Origin: Thalassospiraceae bacterium LMO-SO8
GTDB lineage: Bacteria > Pseudomonadota > Alphaproteobacteria > Rhodospirillales > Casp-alpha2
Direction of reading: 5' to 3'
Assembly: GCA_031655335.1 (NCBI GenBank)
Contig: CP134226.1
Location: 2,312,001-2,376,000, forward strand
DNA: 64,000 nucleotides
Below the pieces are notes generated by a model, which was not told the origin of the DNA, did no database searches, and saw nothing but the letters and a program-made list of their open reading frames with translations. A program made the translations under genes and the position numbers. Shown here piece by piece: positions 35,901-47,900 of the stretch; position 1 is the first letter of the stretch, and each line of letters starts with the position of its first letter.

Positions 35901-38900
35901 CGACCAGCAGGCGGGCGTTGGTGCCGTCCCAGGTCAGGGCGATGTGATAATCGACGCCGGTCTGCACGGTGAAGCCGGTGTTGTGGGACGACGGGCTGAC
36001 CGGGCCGAAGAACATTTCCAACTGGTTCGAGGCATTGACGTAGGAAACCAGGCGCGCACCGCCGGAATCGGCGACTTCGACGATGTTCTGCTGCGCGCCC
36101 AGGGTATTGAAGTTGATATTGTATTCGATCGTCAGCGGGCCGTTCACGGCACCCGGGCCCAGGCTTTCCACGATCTGTGTGTCGCCGGCGAGGTCGAGGC
36201 CCTGGCGGGTGGGCAGGGCGATATGGTTGCCGTTGCCGGTCTGGTCCGGGATCGTGCCGTCGGGCAGGACTTGGTCGAAGGAATAGTGCGCGACCAGGCT
36301 TTGCGACATGTCGAAGATATCGGCGCTCTGGTAGTTGTCGGCGATCTCCTGGGCCGTGCGCGCCGAGTTCCAGATACGCACGTCGTCGATCTTGCCGTCG
36401 AAGAATTGATCGACGCCGTTGTCGTAATGGCCGATCTCGATGGGGTTGGCGTTGACCTGGACGGAGCCGCTGAAGGTGCCGGCGGCGACTTCCGTGCCGT
36501 TCAGGTATAGGACCGTGTTGCCGACGCTGTCGACAGATACGGCGGCATGATACCAGGTATCGGCGGCAAGGGGAGTGGCTGTTTGCAGGTCCACGCCATA
36601 GGCCGAGCCGTTGCCCATGAAGAATCCGAGCTTGCCCAGATTGTCGATCTGCAGGTCGAAGGTCGCGGAGAAATTGTCGCCCGCGGTCGCCTGCTTCGAC
36701 AGGATCGGTTTCCAGGTGCCGTTCGCCGGGTTGGCGCTCGTCTGGAACCAGGTCTCAAAGGTGAACTCCGTCCCCAGCGTCGTAAGCGGCGTGGCGACGA
36801 CATCGTCGACGCCGTCGAACTGCAGGGCATTGCCCGCCTGAACCGCGCCCAGGATTTCCGGTGCGTCGTTGACCGGCGTGATGGTGACGGTCTGGTCGAC
36901 GGCCAGAGAGGTGCCGCCGTCGCCGTCCGACAAGGTGAAGGACACCGTGCGCGGGGTCGTGCCCGGCTCGATGGACGTGTTCTCGAACGTCACGGTGCGG
37001 GCCAGCTGTTCGATCAGGGCCGGCGTGGCGCTGTCGGTCAAGTCGACGGTCAGCGTGCCGCCGGTGCCGTCGATATTGATCGTGCCGATGGTCGTGATGC
37101 CGCCGTCGAGCGACACCAGGGAGCCGTTGGTCATGCCGGCGGACAGGGTCACCGTGCCGTCGAAGGCCAGCGTGTCGCCCGGCGCGTATCCGGCGCTCAC
37201 ATCGACGGTCAGGGTGCCGCCGTCGAAATCGGCGCTGTCGCCGTCCGCGATCTGGATCGCCGGGTCGACCAGGACGGCCGCGCCGTCTTCGGTGAACACG
37301 GCGGCGGCGCTGACCGTGTTGACGGCCGGCGCGTCGTTGACGTTGAGGACGCTGACGGTGATCTGCTTGGTCGACACGGCACCCAGGCTGTCGATGACCT
37401 TGAGTTCGAAGGTGTCGGTGCCGAAGAAGTCGGCGTCGGGGGTGTAGGCCCAAGCCCCATTGCTGTCGACTGTGACCGTGCCGTTGGCGCCTTGGGCTGT
37501 GACGCCGTAGGTGAACGCTTCGGCGGCGTTATCCAAGTCCGTGCCGATGATTTGGCCGTGCAGGGTGCTTTCCTCGGCCATCGTGAACAGGTTGTTGTCC
37601 GCGAAGGCGGGCGTGCCGCCCGTGAAGGTACCCGTGGCCCCGTTGCCGGTCACGTCGCGGAACTGGTCGGTGGTGCCGTTAAGCACGTCGTCCAGGTGCC
37701 AGGCGCCGGTCAGGGTCGGGTCCGTGCCGTCCGGCAGAGTGTTCATGTCGCCGTGGATTTCCTGCGCCGAGCGCGCCACGTTATAGGCGCGGACGTCGAA
37801 GATTTCGCCTTCGAACGGCTGGTTGCCGGGCGTATATCCGCCGATCGTCACGGATCCCGTGTTGATGCCACTGATCGTGGTCGCGGCCGTCGCTGCGCTG
37901 CTGCCGTCTAGGAACAGTTTAAGATTGCCCGCGCCGTCGTAGACCAAGGCGACGTGATGCCAGAGGCCGTCCACAACGCCAAGAGGCTGGTCCACTGCTG
38001 CCGTGTTCGTGTCCGGCGTGAGTACCTGAATTCTGCCGTCGTTGACGACGCGAATTTGCACAATTGCCTCGGCGGGATCGCCGACGGTGATGATCGATTG
38101 CGGATTTAGAGTGCTGTCCGTGTTGAACCAGGCCTCGTAGGTGAACGCGCCGTCGCCGGTGGCCAGCGGCGAACTGGACGGCTTGTCGATCGTGCCCACG
38201 GTGGCCAGGCCGTTGTTGGCCCCCAGGGTGCCGTCTGCGAAGCTGATGGACGACCCGTCGGCGGCCACGGCGGTGACCGTGCCGGTGACGTTGTTGGAGG
38301 CGTTGGAGAAGCCGGAAAGCGTCAGCACATCGCCGACCTGAACGCCGCTGAACACGCCAGGGGTGTTGTTGAAATCCCTGATCGTGTCGTCCGTGCCGTC
38401 GACGGTCGCGTTGGTGATGACCAAACCCGTCGTCAGGCCGGCGGCATTGACGTTGACCGACGTCGTGTCGGGCACGTTGACGGCGACGGTGCCGTCGAAC
38501 GACAGGGCTTGGCCGACCAGCGGCACGGCACTGGGGGCGGCCGGGTCGACGGTGATGGTCAATACCGGCGCCGTTCCGTCGGCAAGTCCCGTCATGTCTT
38601 CGGCGACCGGGGTCGCGGTGTTGGTGATCGTCGCGGGCGTCGGCGCGGCGGAAGCGGCACCCAGCGTCGCGTCGCCGCCCACCAGCGCACCCAGGTTGGT
38701 CAGGGTGGAGCCGGAAATATTCGACGGATCCATGTCGTAATGAATCTGCAGATTGTCGCCCGAGGTCTGGCCCAGGGCGTCGGCGGCGACCTCGATCGCC
38801 GTGCGCGCGTCCGAATAGATGCGGAAATCGCCGATCACGCCGTCCAGTTGGACATCGCCCAGGTAGCGCTGCCCGATGAACAGATCGCTGTTGGTCAGCG

Positions 38901-41900
38901 CCGGGACTGCGCCGCTGATCGACCCGTTGAGCGCGCCGTCGATGTAAAGCTTGTAGTTGCCCGCGCCGTCGTGGGTATAGGCGATGTGGTGCGGCTGGCC
39001 GTCGTTGACCGCGACCGTCGAATCGATATACGCGCCGGAAACCAGGGCCGCGCGAATGCCGCCGGACAGCGGGTTGTCCCCAATGTTGAGGAACATCAGT
39101 TGGTTGGTGGAAAGTGAATTCCCCACGCCGGCAAGGAAGGCGGCGGTGTCCGTCGTCTCGATTGTGAATTCGACGGAGAACGCGCCGGTGAAATTGATGC
39201 CCGTGGTGTCTGCCTGGACGAAATCGTCGGTGCCGTCGAAATCGAGCGCGGGTTGGACCGGAATGCCGGCGGAGGCATCGGCGGTCGATGAACTCAAGCT
39301 GCCCAGGTTGCTGACGGTGCCGTCCGGGGAGATGTTGCCGGCCTCGAAATCGTAGGCGACCAGCAGGTTGCCGTCGGCAAGAGCGCCCGCATCCAGCGTA
39401 CCCACGGCATCGGCGGCGATCTCCGCGTCGGTGCGCACGTCGTTGTAGACGCGGACGTCGTCGAGCAGGCCGTTGAACGGGCTGGCGCCGTCGATCCCCG
39501 ACCCCAGGGTCAGAACGCCCGGCGTAAGGTTGGCCGTGCCGTTAACGAACGTTCCGACGGAGATCCCGTCGAGGAACATCTCATAGGTCGTGGTGCCGCT
39601 GTCATAGGTTATCGCCAAGTGGTGCGGCGTTCCGTCGTTGACGACAGGCGTCGCGGAGACGGTCCCGACATAGGCCACCCCGGCGTCGATCGTGCCGTTG
39701 GCCAGCAGGTTGATATTGAGCCCCGCTCCGGTCGTCCAGGTGTCGCCCAGGCTCATGATGATCGACTGCGTCGACGACGTTGTCGAAATGATCGTTTCGA
39801 TGGTGTAGGACCCGGTGCCGAGAGCAAGCGCCGGATCGGCCGCGACCAGCTTGTCGTCGATGCCGTCGAACCGCATGCCCTGGCTGGTCTGCACGTCGTT
39901 GCCGAGTACCGCGTCGCCATTGCCCGGATCGGCCAGGTTGATCAGCGCGCCGCCGGTGATATTCGTCGGATCAGGCTCGTAGTAGGCAGCCAGCGCCGTG
40001 TCGCCCAGATCGACCTGGCCGGCTGCATCGGCTGAGATCTCCGTCGTGTTCCTGACGTCTGTGTAGAACCGGACATCAGAAACCTCGCCGTTGAAGTATC
40101 GTTGTCCGTCGCCGAGCTGGCCGATGGTCAGCAGGCCCTCGGTAATGTTCTCGAGCGTTGATCCTGGGTTCGTAAACGAACTGACGGAGGTGCCGTCGAT
40201 GAACAATTCGTAGAAATTCGTGCCATCGAACGTCAACGCCATATGGTGCGGCTGGCCGTCGTTCAGCGGCGTTGCGTATGACAGGCCACCGACACCCGAT
40301 AAGCCACCGCCGATGATGCCGTTGTTGATATTGACGTTGACCCCGGCTCCCGCGATGGGGCCATTGCCGAGCGAAATCAGGTTCTGGTCGCCACCTCCTG
40401 CGGTGGTCGAGAACACGACTTCGATTGTGTATGCGCTTGATCCGACAGCGAACGCGGCACTGGCTGCCTGCATTGTATCGTCGACGCCGTCAAAGGCGAG
40501 GGCCGGTCCGGAGAGCCCGTCGCCCAGGATGCCGTCGGCGGCATCCAGAAGCGAGCCTTTGTTGTCGGCCGTGCCGTCGGCGAAATCGTAATGCACCAGG
40601 GGCTGCGTGCCGCTGGTGCCGCCGCCGGCGTCGTCGGCCACCTGTAGGGGCGTGCGGGCTTCGTCGTAGATGCGGAACTCGTCAAGCGTGCCCTTGAGCG
40701 GGAAAGTCGGGTGGCCGATGGCGACGCCCGCCGTCGTTCCGCCCAGGTTGCCCACCGGGTCGACGCCGCCGGGCGTGCCGTCGACGGCGACGCCGTTAAC
40801 GTAGATGGCGATCTCGCCGCTTGCATCGTAGGTGAAGGCGACATGGGCCGGCACGTCCGGCAAAAGGACCCCCGGGCCCGTGCTGAAGGTGGACAACTGG
40901 CCGGACCCGCCGCCGTTGCCGACTTCGACGATCAGCGTGCCGTCAGTGTACGTGGTGAATGACCAGCCCTTGTAGTCGCCGTCGAAGTTTTCGGCGATCC
41001 GCGTCACGCCGGCCGGCGGGCCGGCCAGGGTGACGACGGCCTCCACGGTGATCGAGGTCGCGTTGGCGATGGCCGGGTCGTTGGGAATCCGGATGTAGTC
41101 GCCGCCGCCGTCGAACTGCATGCCCTGGCCGTTGGTGACGACGGCGATTTCCGGGTTGCGGTTGACGGTGACCGTGGCGGCCGTGCTGCCGTAGTCGATG
41201 GTGACGGTGTATTCGGGCCCCAGGTTGTGCTGGATGGTGTCGAAGATATTGTCGATGCCGGCTTCCAGAACGCCGCCGTCGCCGCCGATTTCCGCCGTAT
41301 GGCCGGAATAGGTCAGAATCTGGAACGAGTTGCCGTCGACGATGGGGTCGAAACCCGGGGCGAAATTCAGGTTGATGATGTCACCCGCGGCCGTCAGGTC
41401 CATGGTGTCCAGGTGAAGGACGTCGCTGCCGCCGCCGCCGATGTCGATGTCGAGGGAGGTCCCGCTGTCGAACACGACCTCGCCGCCGGTGATGTTCAGG
41501 GTCCCGATATTGTCGATCCCGGCCACGTCGATGATGCCGTCGCCGGTGATCTCGGCGCCGTTGGCCAGCTGGATCGTGCCTTCGCCGGTGATGATGCCCG
41601 TGTTCCCGATATTGGCGCCGTCCAGGATCAGCGTCGCGCCGGTGCCGACGTTGATGATGCCGCCGTCACTGTCGAGATAACCGGGGGCGGTGATCGTCAC
41701 CGTGGCGCCCGGGGCAACGTTGAACACGCCGTTCGGCGAATGGATGTTGGTCGCGGCGGCGATGACGGTGCCGGTTCCTTCGATGTTCAGGATGCCGTTG
41801 ACGGACAGGTTGACCGTGTCGGCGACCGTGTCGCCGTCCAGGGTCAGGGTCTGTCCGTCGTCGATATAGAAGGTCGGTGCGCCCTCGCCGACGATACCGC

Positions 41901-44900
41901 CGATGGTGGTGGCGCCGCTGAACGTCAGGCCGGGTCCGCTACCCGAAAGGGTAAAACTGGAATCCAGGGTCAGGGCGGCTGTTCCGGCGAAGTCCAGGGT
42001 GCCCGATCCGAGCAATATGGTGCCGCCGCCGATGGTGGTTTCGCCGCCGTCGATCGTCAGGGTATTGGCGCCGACGTCGATGGTGCCGTTGGCGGTATCG
42101 AGCACATGTCCCGTGTTGGCCATCGTCGCGTCGATGTTGACGAGGATGCTGCCGCCAGCGTTATCGACCGAGGCGCCCAGAACGCGTGCGCCGCCCACCA
42201 TCGAAAGATCGCCAAACACGATGGAGCCGAAGTTGGTGATCGTACCCGCGGCAACGATCAGGGTCGCGTCATGGGCCGCTGGTCCCACGTTGTCCAGAGA
42301 AATGGTGCCGTCGTTGACGAAACCTTGAGCGATGGTCAGCGCGGCATCGCCGCCTGCGTCCGATCCGTTGACGGCCAGTTCGCTGCTGGATTGGATATAG
42401 AGCCCGCCGTTGACGGCGTTGCCCGTGCCTTCGATCTCGAACTTCCCGCCGATCTCCAGATCGACGGTCGTATCGAACACGTCACCGCCGGACAGGGTCA
42501 GGGTCGCGCCCGCGGCGATCTCGAACACGTAGGGTCCGGCATCGACGGTGGTGACCGTGACGGCATCCGACTGTCCGCCGAACAGGATCTTGGGGTCGGT
42601 TGCGACAATGCCTGTGTCGCTTTCCAACGCCAGGATCGCGGCGCCCGTGAATTCAATCTGGCCCGCGACGTTGTCCGTCAGTTCGGTGCCGGAGCCGATG
42701 ATCGTCGTGCCGCCGTTGATGGTCAGGGTGTTGGTGCCGTTGACCGTGATGGTGCCGGTGGCGGTGTCGAAGACATGCCCCGTGTTCTCGATCATGGCGG
42801 GGGCGCTGACCGTGATTTCGCCGCCGCTGTTGTCGATGTCGGCGTCGATGGTCCGGTTGCCGCCGCCGCCCGCGCCGTCAACGATGTTGATGACTCCGCT
42901 GTTGGCGAGCACGCCGCCGGTGACCGTCAGCGTCGTATCGACCGGGGAGACGTCACTCGTGTCGAGCAGGATGATCCCGCCGTTGGTCAGGCCGGCGGTG
43001 AAGGTCACGCCGGTATTGCCGCCGGCCGCCGATCCGATCAGCAGCGCGCCGTCGTAGGCGCCGTCGCTTTCGATGGACACGGCGCCGTTGACCGTGTTGC
43101 CCGTGCCGTGGATTTCCAGGGTGGCGCCGTAACCCTGGGCGTTGTCCGCATTCAGTATGGTCTGGGCGATCTCCAGGGTGCTGCCGTCCTCAAGGATCGC
43201 CACGCCTCTGACGGCAAGTGTTCCGGCGCCGTCTAGGCTGCCGCCGGTCAGGGTCAGCGTTCCGCTGGTGTCGACATCGGCGATGCCGGCGACGTCCAGG
43301 ACGCCCGCGCGAAGTTCCAACGCCGACTTGACCAGCAGGGTGGCCACGCTCTCGGCAGGACCGGAGGTGTCGAAGAAGGTGGCCCCCGCCTCGCCGGCGT
43401 TGATGACCGCGATGGTCGTTGCGTCGGGAATGCCCGAGGTCCAGTTGGCGGCGTCGAACCAATCGCCGCTGCCGTTCAACTGATCATGGTCGCTGCGCGT
43501 CAACCCGCTTTCCAGGACGACCTGCACCGTCGCGTCCTGGGTGGTGGTGCCGCCGTCGCCGGTATCGACCGTGAAGGTCACCGTGCGGTCGACCGTGGCG
43601 GGCGTGGCCGTGTCGTTCTCGAAGGCGATGGCGCGGGCCAGGGCCTGCACCGCCGCGGGCGTGGCATCGGAATCCAGGGCGATCAACAGGTCGCCGGCCG
43701 ACCCGTCATTCGTGCCGTCGATGGCGCCGATCACGACGCCGTTAAACAGAACGTCGGATCCCGACAGCGTGATGCCGCCCGTTTCCTGAACCAACAGGCT
43801 GTCGCCGGCATTCAGGTTGCCCGTAACCGCAGCGCGCAGGGAGCCCGTGTCGAAGTTCGCGGTGTCGACATCCGTGATGGTGATGCTTGCATCGACGATG
43901 ACGGCGGTCCCGCCTTCCTCGAAGGTCGGCGCCGGATCGCCGCCGGCGGTGATGACGGGGTCGTCGTTCACGTTGTTCACGGTGATCGTCACCGTTGCGG
44001 TGCTGGATATTCCGGCGGCGTCGGTGACACGGAAGGTGAAGCTGTCCGTGCCGCTGAATTCGGCATTGGGGACATAGCTGAAATTGCCGTTCGACTGGAC
44101 CGTGACCGTGCCGTTGGCGGCCTGGCCGCCGCCGGCGACGGCAAAGGTCAGCGTATCGCCCAGGTCGGGATCGCTCGCCGTCAGCGTGCCGGTGATGGTC
44201 GTGTCCTCGTCCCCGCTCGCCGTGCCGGCGTCGGCGGTGGGGGCATCGTTCGATCCGGTGATGGTGACGGTCAAGGTCGCCACGTCGGTGCCCGCGTTGA
44301 TCGCCTGGGCCGAGGTCGTGAAGGCCTGGCCTGCCAGGTTGGCGGTGATCACCACTTCGCCGCCGCCGCCGGCCGATGCCGTGACCTTTCCGGCGATCAC
44401 GCCGTTGGCGTTCAGCTTGGCGACAATGGCGTCGCGGACCGCGTTCGCGGTCGTCTCGTCGGTCACCGTGTGGGAAATGCGGGTGCCGTTGACGGTAATC
44501 TCGAACACGTCGCCGCGTTCGACCGTTCCACCGACGGTATAGGTCGAAACCTGATTGACCCCGGTGGCGTTAGGCGTGGGTGTGTCCAGCGTGATGGTCT
44601 GATCGTCCGTCCCGGCGTGGCCGTCGGACACGGTATAGGTCAGGGTGCCGGTGGCCGATTGCCCGGCGGCCAACGCTTCGAACTGGCCGTTGGGGTTGAC
44701 CGTGTAACTGCCGTCGGCGTTGATCGTAACCTGGGCGACCACCGGATCGCCGTTCGGCAGGGTGAAGTTCACGTTCTGCGCGACACCGACGGTGCTACCG
44801 TTGACCTTGATGACGGTCAGGCTGTCGCCCGTGTCGATGTCCGTGTCGTTAGCGAGCAGGCCCGCCGCCGCCGTCTTGCTGATCGCCGTGCTGTCGTCGG

Positions 44901-47900
44901 CGGTGGTGACGAAGTCGTTCTTGGCATCCGGGTTATCATTGGTGGCCGTGATGTCTATGGTCACCGTCGCCGTGTCGAAGGACGGCGGGTTGGCACCGTT
45001 CGACACCGTATAGGTAAAGGTGTCGGCGCCGCTGTAATTGGCGTCGGGCGTGTAGGTGATGCGCCCGTTGGGGACGGTGTTGCTGACGTCCGCCGAGAAG
45101 TTGACGGTGCTGGTGGCGGCGCTTGACGCGATCGGTGTGCCGGGCACGGCCGAGGTCAGGGTCAGGCCGCCGCGGCTGCCGACGGCGGTGGCGGTTACAA
45201 TCCCGGACATCGCGGCGTTGCCGTTAATTTGCGTGGCGAACAGCGCCATGTTGGCGTCGACGCTGATGTCAGCGTCCAGGGTGAAGGTGACGCTGGTGCC
45301 GTTGACGGTCAGGGTGACCGTGTCGCCGTCGCTGAATCCGGGGCTGACGATCAGTTCGTCCTGCTCCGCCACGATGGCGACCTTACCGTGGGCCGGTTGG
45401 CCGACCGCGGCGATGGTCGCGTTGGTCAGATCTCCGCCGTCGGCGCGTTTGTCGTTGCCCAGCACGTCGAAGGTGACGGCCTGGTCTTCCAGCACCTCGT
45501 CGTCGCCGGAAACCGGCCCGCCGTTGGCGGCGTCACCGTCGCCGATCACGTCGTCGCCGGCCACGGGGGCGGAATCGCGGGCTTCCTGCTGGATGCGCAG
45601 TTCGGCCTCGTTGCGGGCCTTGAGGATCGCCTGTTCGAACTGGGCCAGGCCCGATGCCGCCTGGAACGCGGCCTGTTGGGCGATGGTCGCCTGGGCGTTC
45701 GCCGTGGCGGCGCCGGACAGGGCGTCGGGCACATAGCCTTCGGCGATTTCCGCCAGCAACTGGGCGGCGGCCACCACGTCCGCCGGCACCGATGGGTCCA
45801 GAGCGGGGGATAAGCTGCCGAGAGTATTGGCCGTGGCGACGATTGTGGCGGCGCTTTCCGCCGTCAGGGCGCCGTTCGCGTCGAATGCCGGTACCAGACC
45901 GTCGGCGGCGGCGCGCGCCGTGCCCGCGGCGGTGCCCGCGGTATTGACGGCGGCCTCGATGGTTTCGGCGATGTCCGAGGCCTGTTCCAGGCCGTTCTTC
46001 AATGCCCGCAGCGCGGCTTCCGCGCCGGTGCGGGCGGCGCTGATGGTCGGTGCTTCGCCGGCGACGCCGTCCTGGTTGACGGCGCTGACCGTGACGCGGA
46101 TGAACGACGCGTTGGGATTGTCGGAAATCAGCAGCAATTCGCCGTCCTGTTGCGCGGCGGAAGCGGTCATGCCGCCGGTCGTGCCGATCTCGGCGACCAG
46201 GGCGTCGCGCACGGAGGCAAGCGTGGGGTTGGCGCCGACGGTGATGAATTTCGTGACGTCGGCGGTGCCGTCGTTGTCCGTGTCGAAGACGACGGTCAGG
46301 GTGTCGCCGGCTTCGACGGTGCCACCGATGGTGACGGATACGGTCTGGCGGGTCGCGGCGATCGCCGCGTCCAACGCCGTGACCGCGTTGTCGAGCGCCG
46401 TTGCCGTGGTGTTGCCGTCGCCGCTCTGTATACCGTCGGCCAACAGGCCTTCGATCGTGGTCTTCGCGGCATTGGCGGCGGCAAGGGCGTTGAGAATCTG
46501 GGTCGAGGCGCTTTCGGCCCCGGTCGCGTCACCGTTTTCCGTGACCGTCACGCCGATGCTGCTGCCGGATGTGGTTGCGGCAACGACGAAACCGCCGGAC
46601 CCGCTGGTCGCCGACGCCTGGGCGACGCCCTGAAGGCCGGCGTGGCTGTTGACCGTGTCGACCAGGGCGTCGCGGATGTCGTCGATGGTGTCGCCGTCCT
46701 GGGCCGTGACCTCGACCGTCACGGCGTCGCCGTTGCCGGCGTTGCCCGGCGTCGGGTCGATGGTCAGGGTGAAGACATTATCCGCCGCCGGCGTGCCGGT
46801 CAGGGTGACCTGATCGAAGCTGGTGGCGAGTTGCAGCATCTCCGCCGCGTCGGTGATCGCGTCTTCCGCCTTCGTCAGGGCGGCGGTGGAACTGGCCGTG
46901 GCCTGGGAGAAGGCGGCTTCGGCGGCTTCGGCGGCGGTGTCGGCGTCTTCGTCGGCGGCCCGGATCGCCGCAGTGTTGGCGGCCGTGATCAGGTCGGCGA
47001 TTGCGTCGCCGTCCGTGCCGGCAAGGTCGGCCTGGGCCTGGGCGCTGGCGGCGGATTGGGCCGCGGCCGCGGCGTCGCGCACGGCCGATGCGACCGAGGA
47101 ATTGGTCGCCGTGACCTGGGATTGCGTGTTGGTCAGAAATGCTTGGGCGACGCTACCGGCCCCTTCTTGGGCGACGGCTGCCTGGGCTGCGGTCAGGGCG
47201 TTCCCGGCGGTGGTGCCGGCCGCGTTGGCGGCGGCAAGCGCGCTTTGGGCGGCGTCGCTGGCGTCGGCGGCGTTCTGTGCGGCGCGGTCGGCGACGGAGC
47301 CGTTGGAAATGGCGTCCAGGCTGAGGGTGTCGTCGCTGTCGTTCGGAATGCTGGTCAGGAACGCACCGGCGGCACCGGCCTGGGTCGCGGTCAGAACCAG
47401 GGCCCCCGTGCCGCCCGCGGCGACGGTGACGCCGGCAATGCCGGCATTCTGGATCGCCGTGACCAGGGCGTCGCGCACGGCGCCGGCGTCGTCACCGATG
47501 CTGATCAGGCCGTTGGCCGTCGATACGGTGACGGACGTTCCCGCGACCGTGATCGAGAAACTGTCGCCGTCGGCGACCACGGTGGCGCCGTCGACGGTGA
47601 TCGTGTCCTGCTGCGTCACCTGATCGGCGTTGACTTGGCGCTGCACGCGGGCGGCCTGGTCGTTGGTGCCGTCCGCCGTGTTGGTGGCGGATGCCGTGGT
47701 GGTGAAGGCCGTGCCCGGGGTGGCGCCGGTCAGGCGGATGGAATCCGGTGTCGCGCCTTGGCTGACGGTGACCAAGCCGTCAAAGGTGTTTTCGTTGATG
47801 AGTTTCTGGATGAAGGCGTCGCGGACTTCGGTCGGGGTGGTCTGCCCATCGACCGTGAAAAACGCCTGGGTCGTGCCCACGGTGATGAAGAACGTGTCCC

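Noticed and set aside
46430-46445. GTATAC inside the giant gene as a further GntR operator
   Set aside because: Only the six-base core matches; flanks do not fit the other two sites and the position is within coding DNA.
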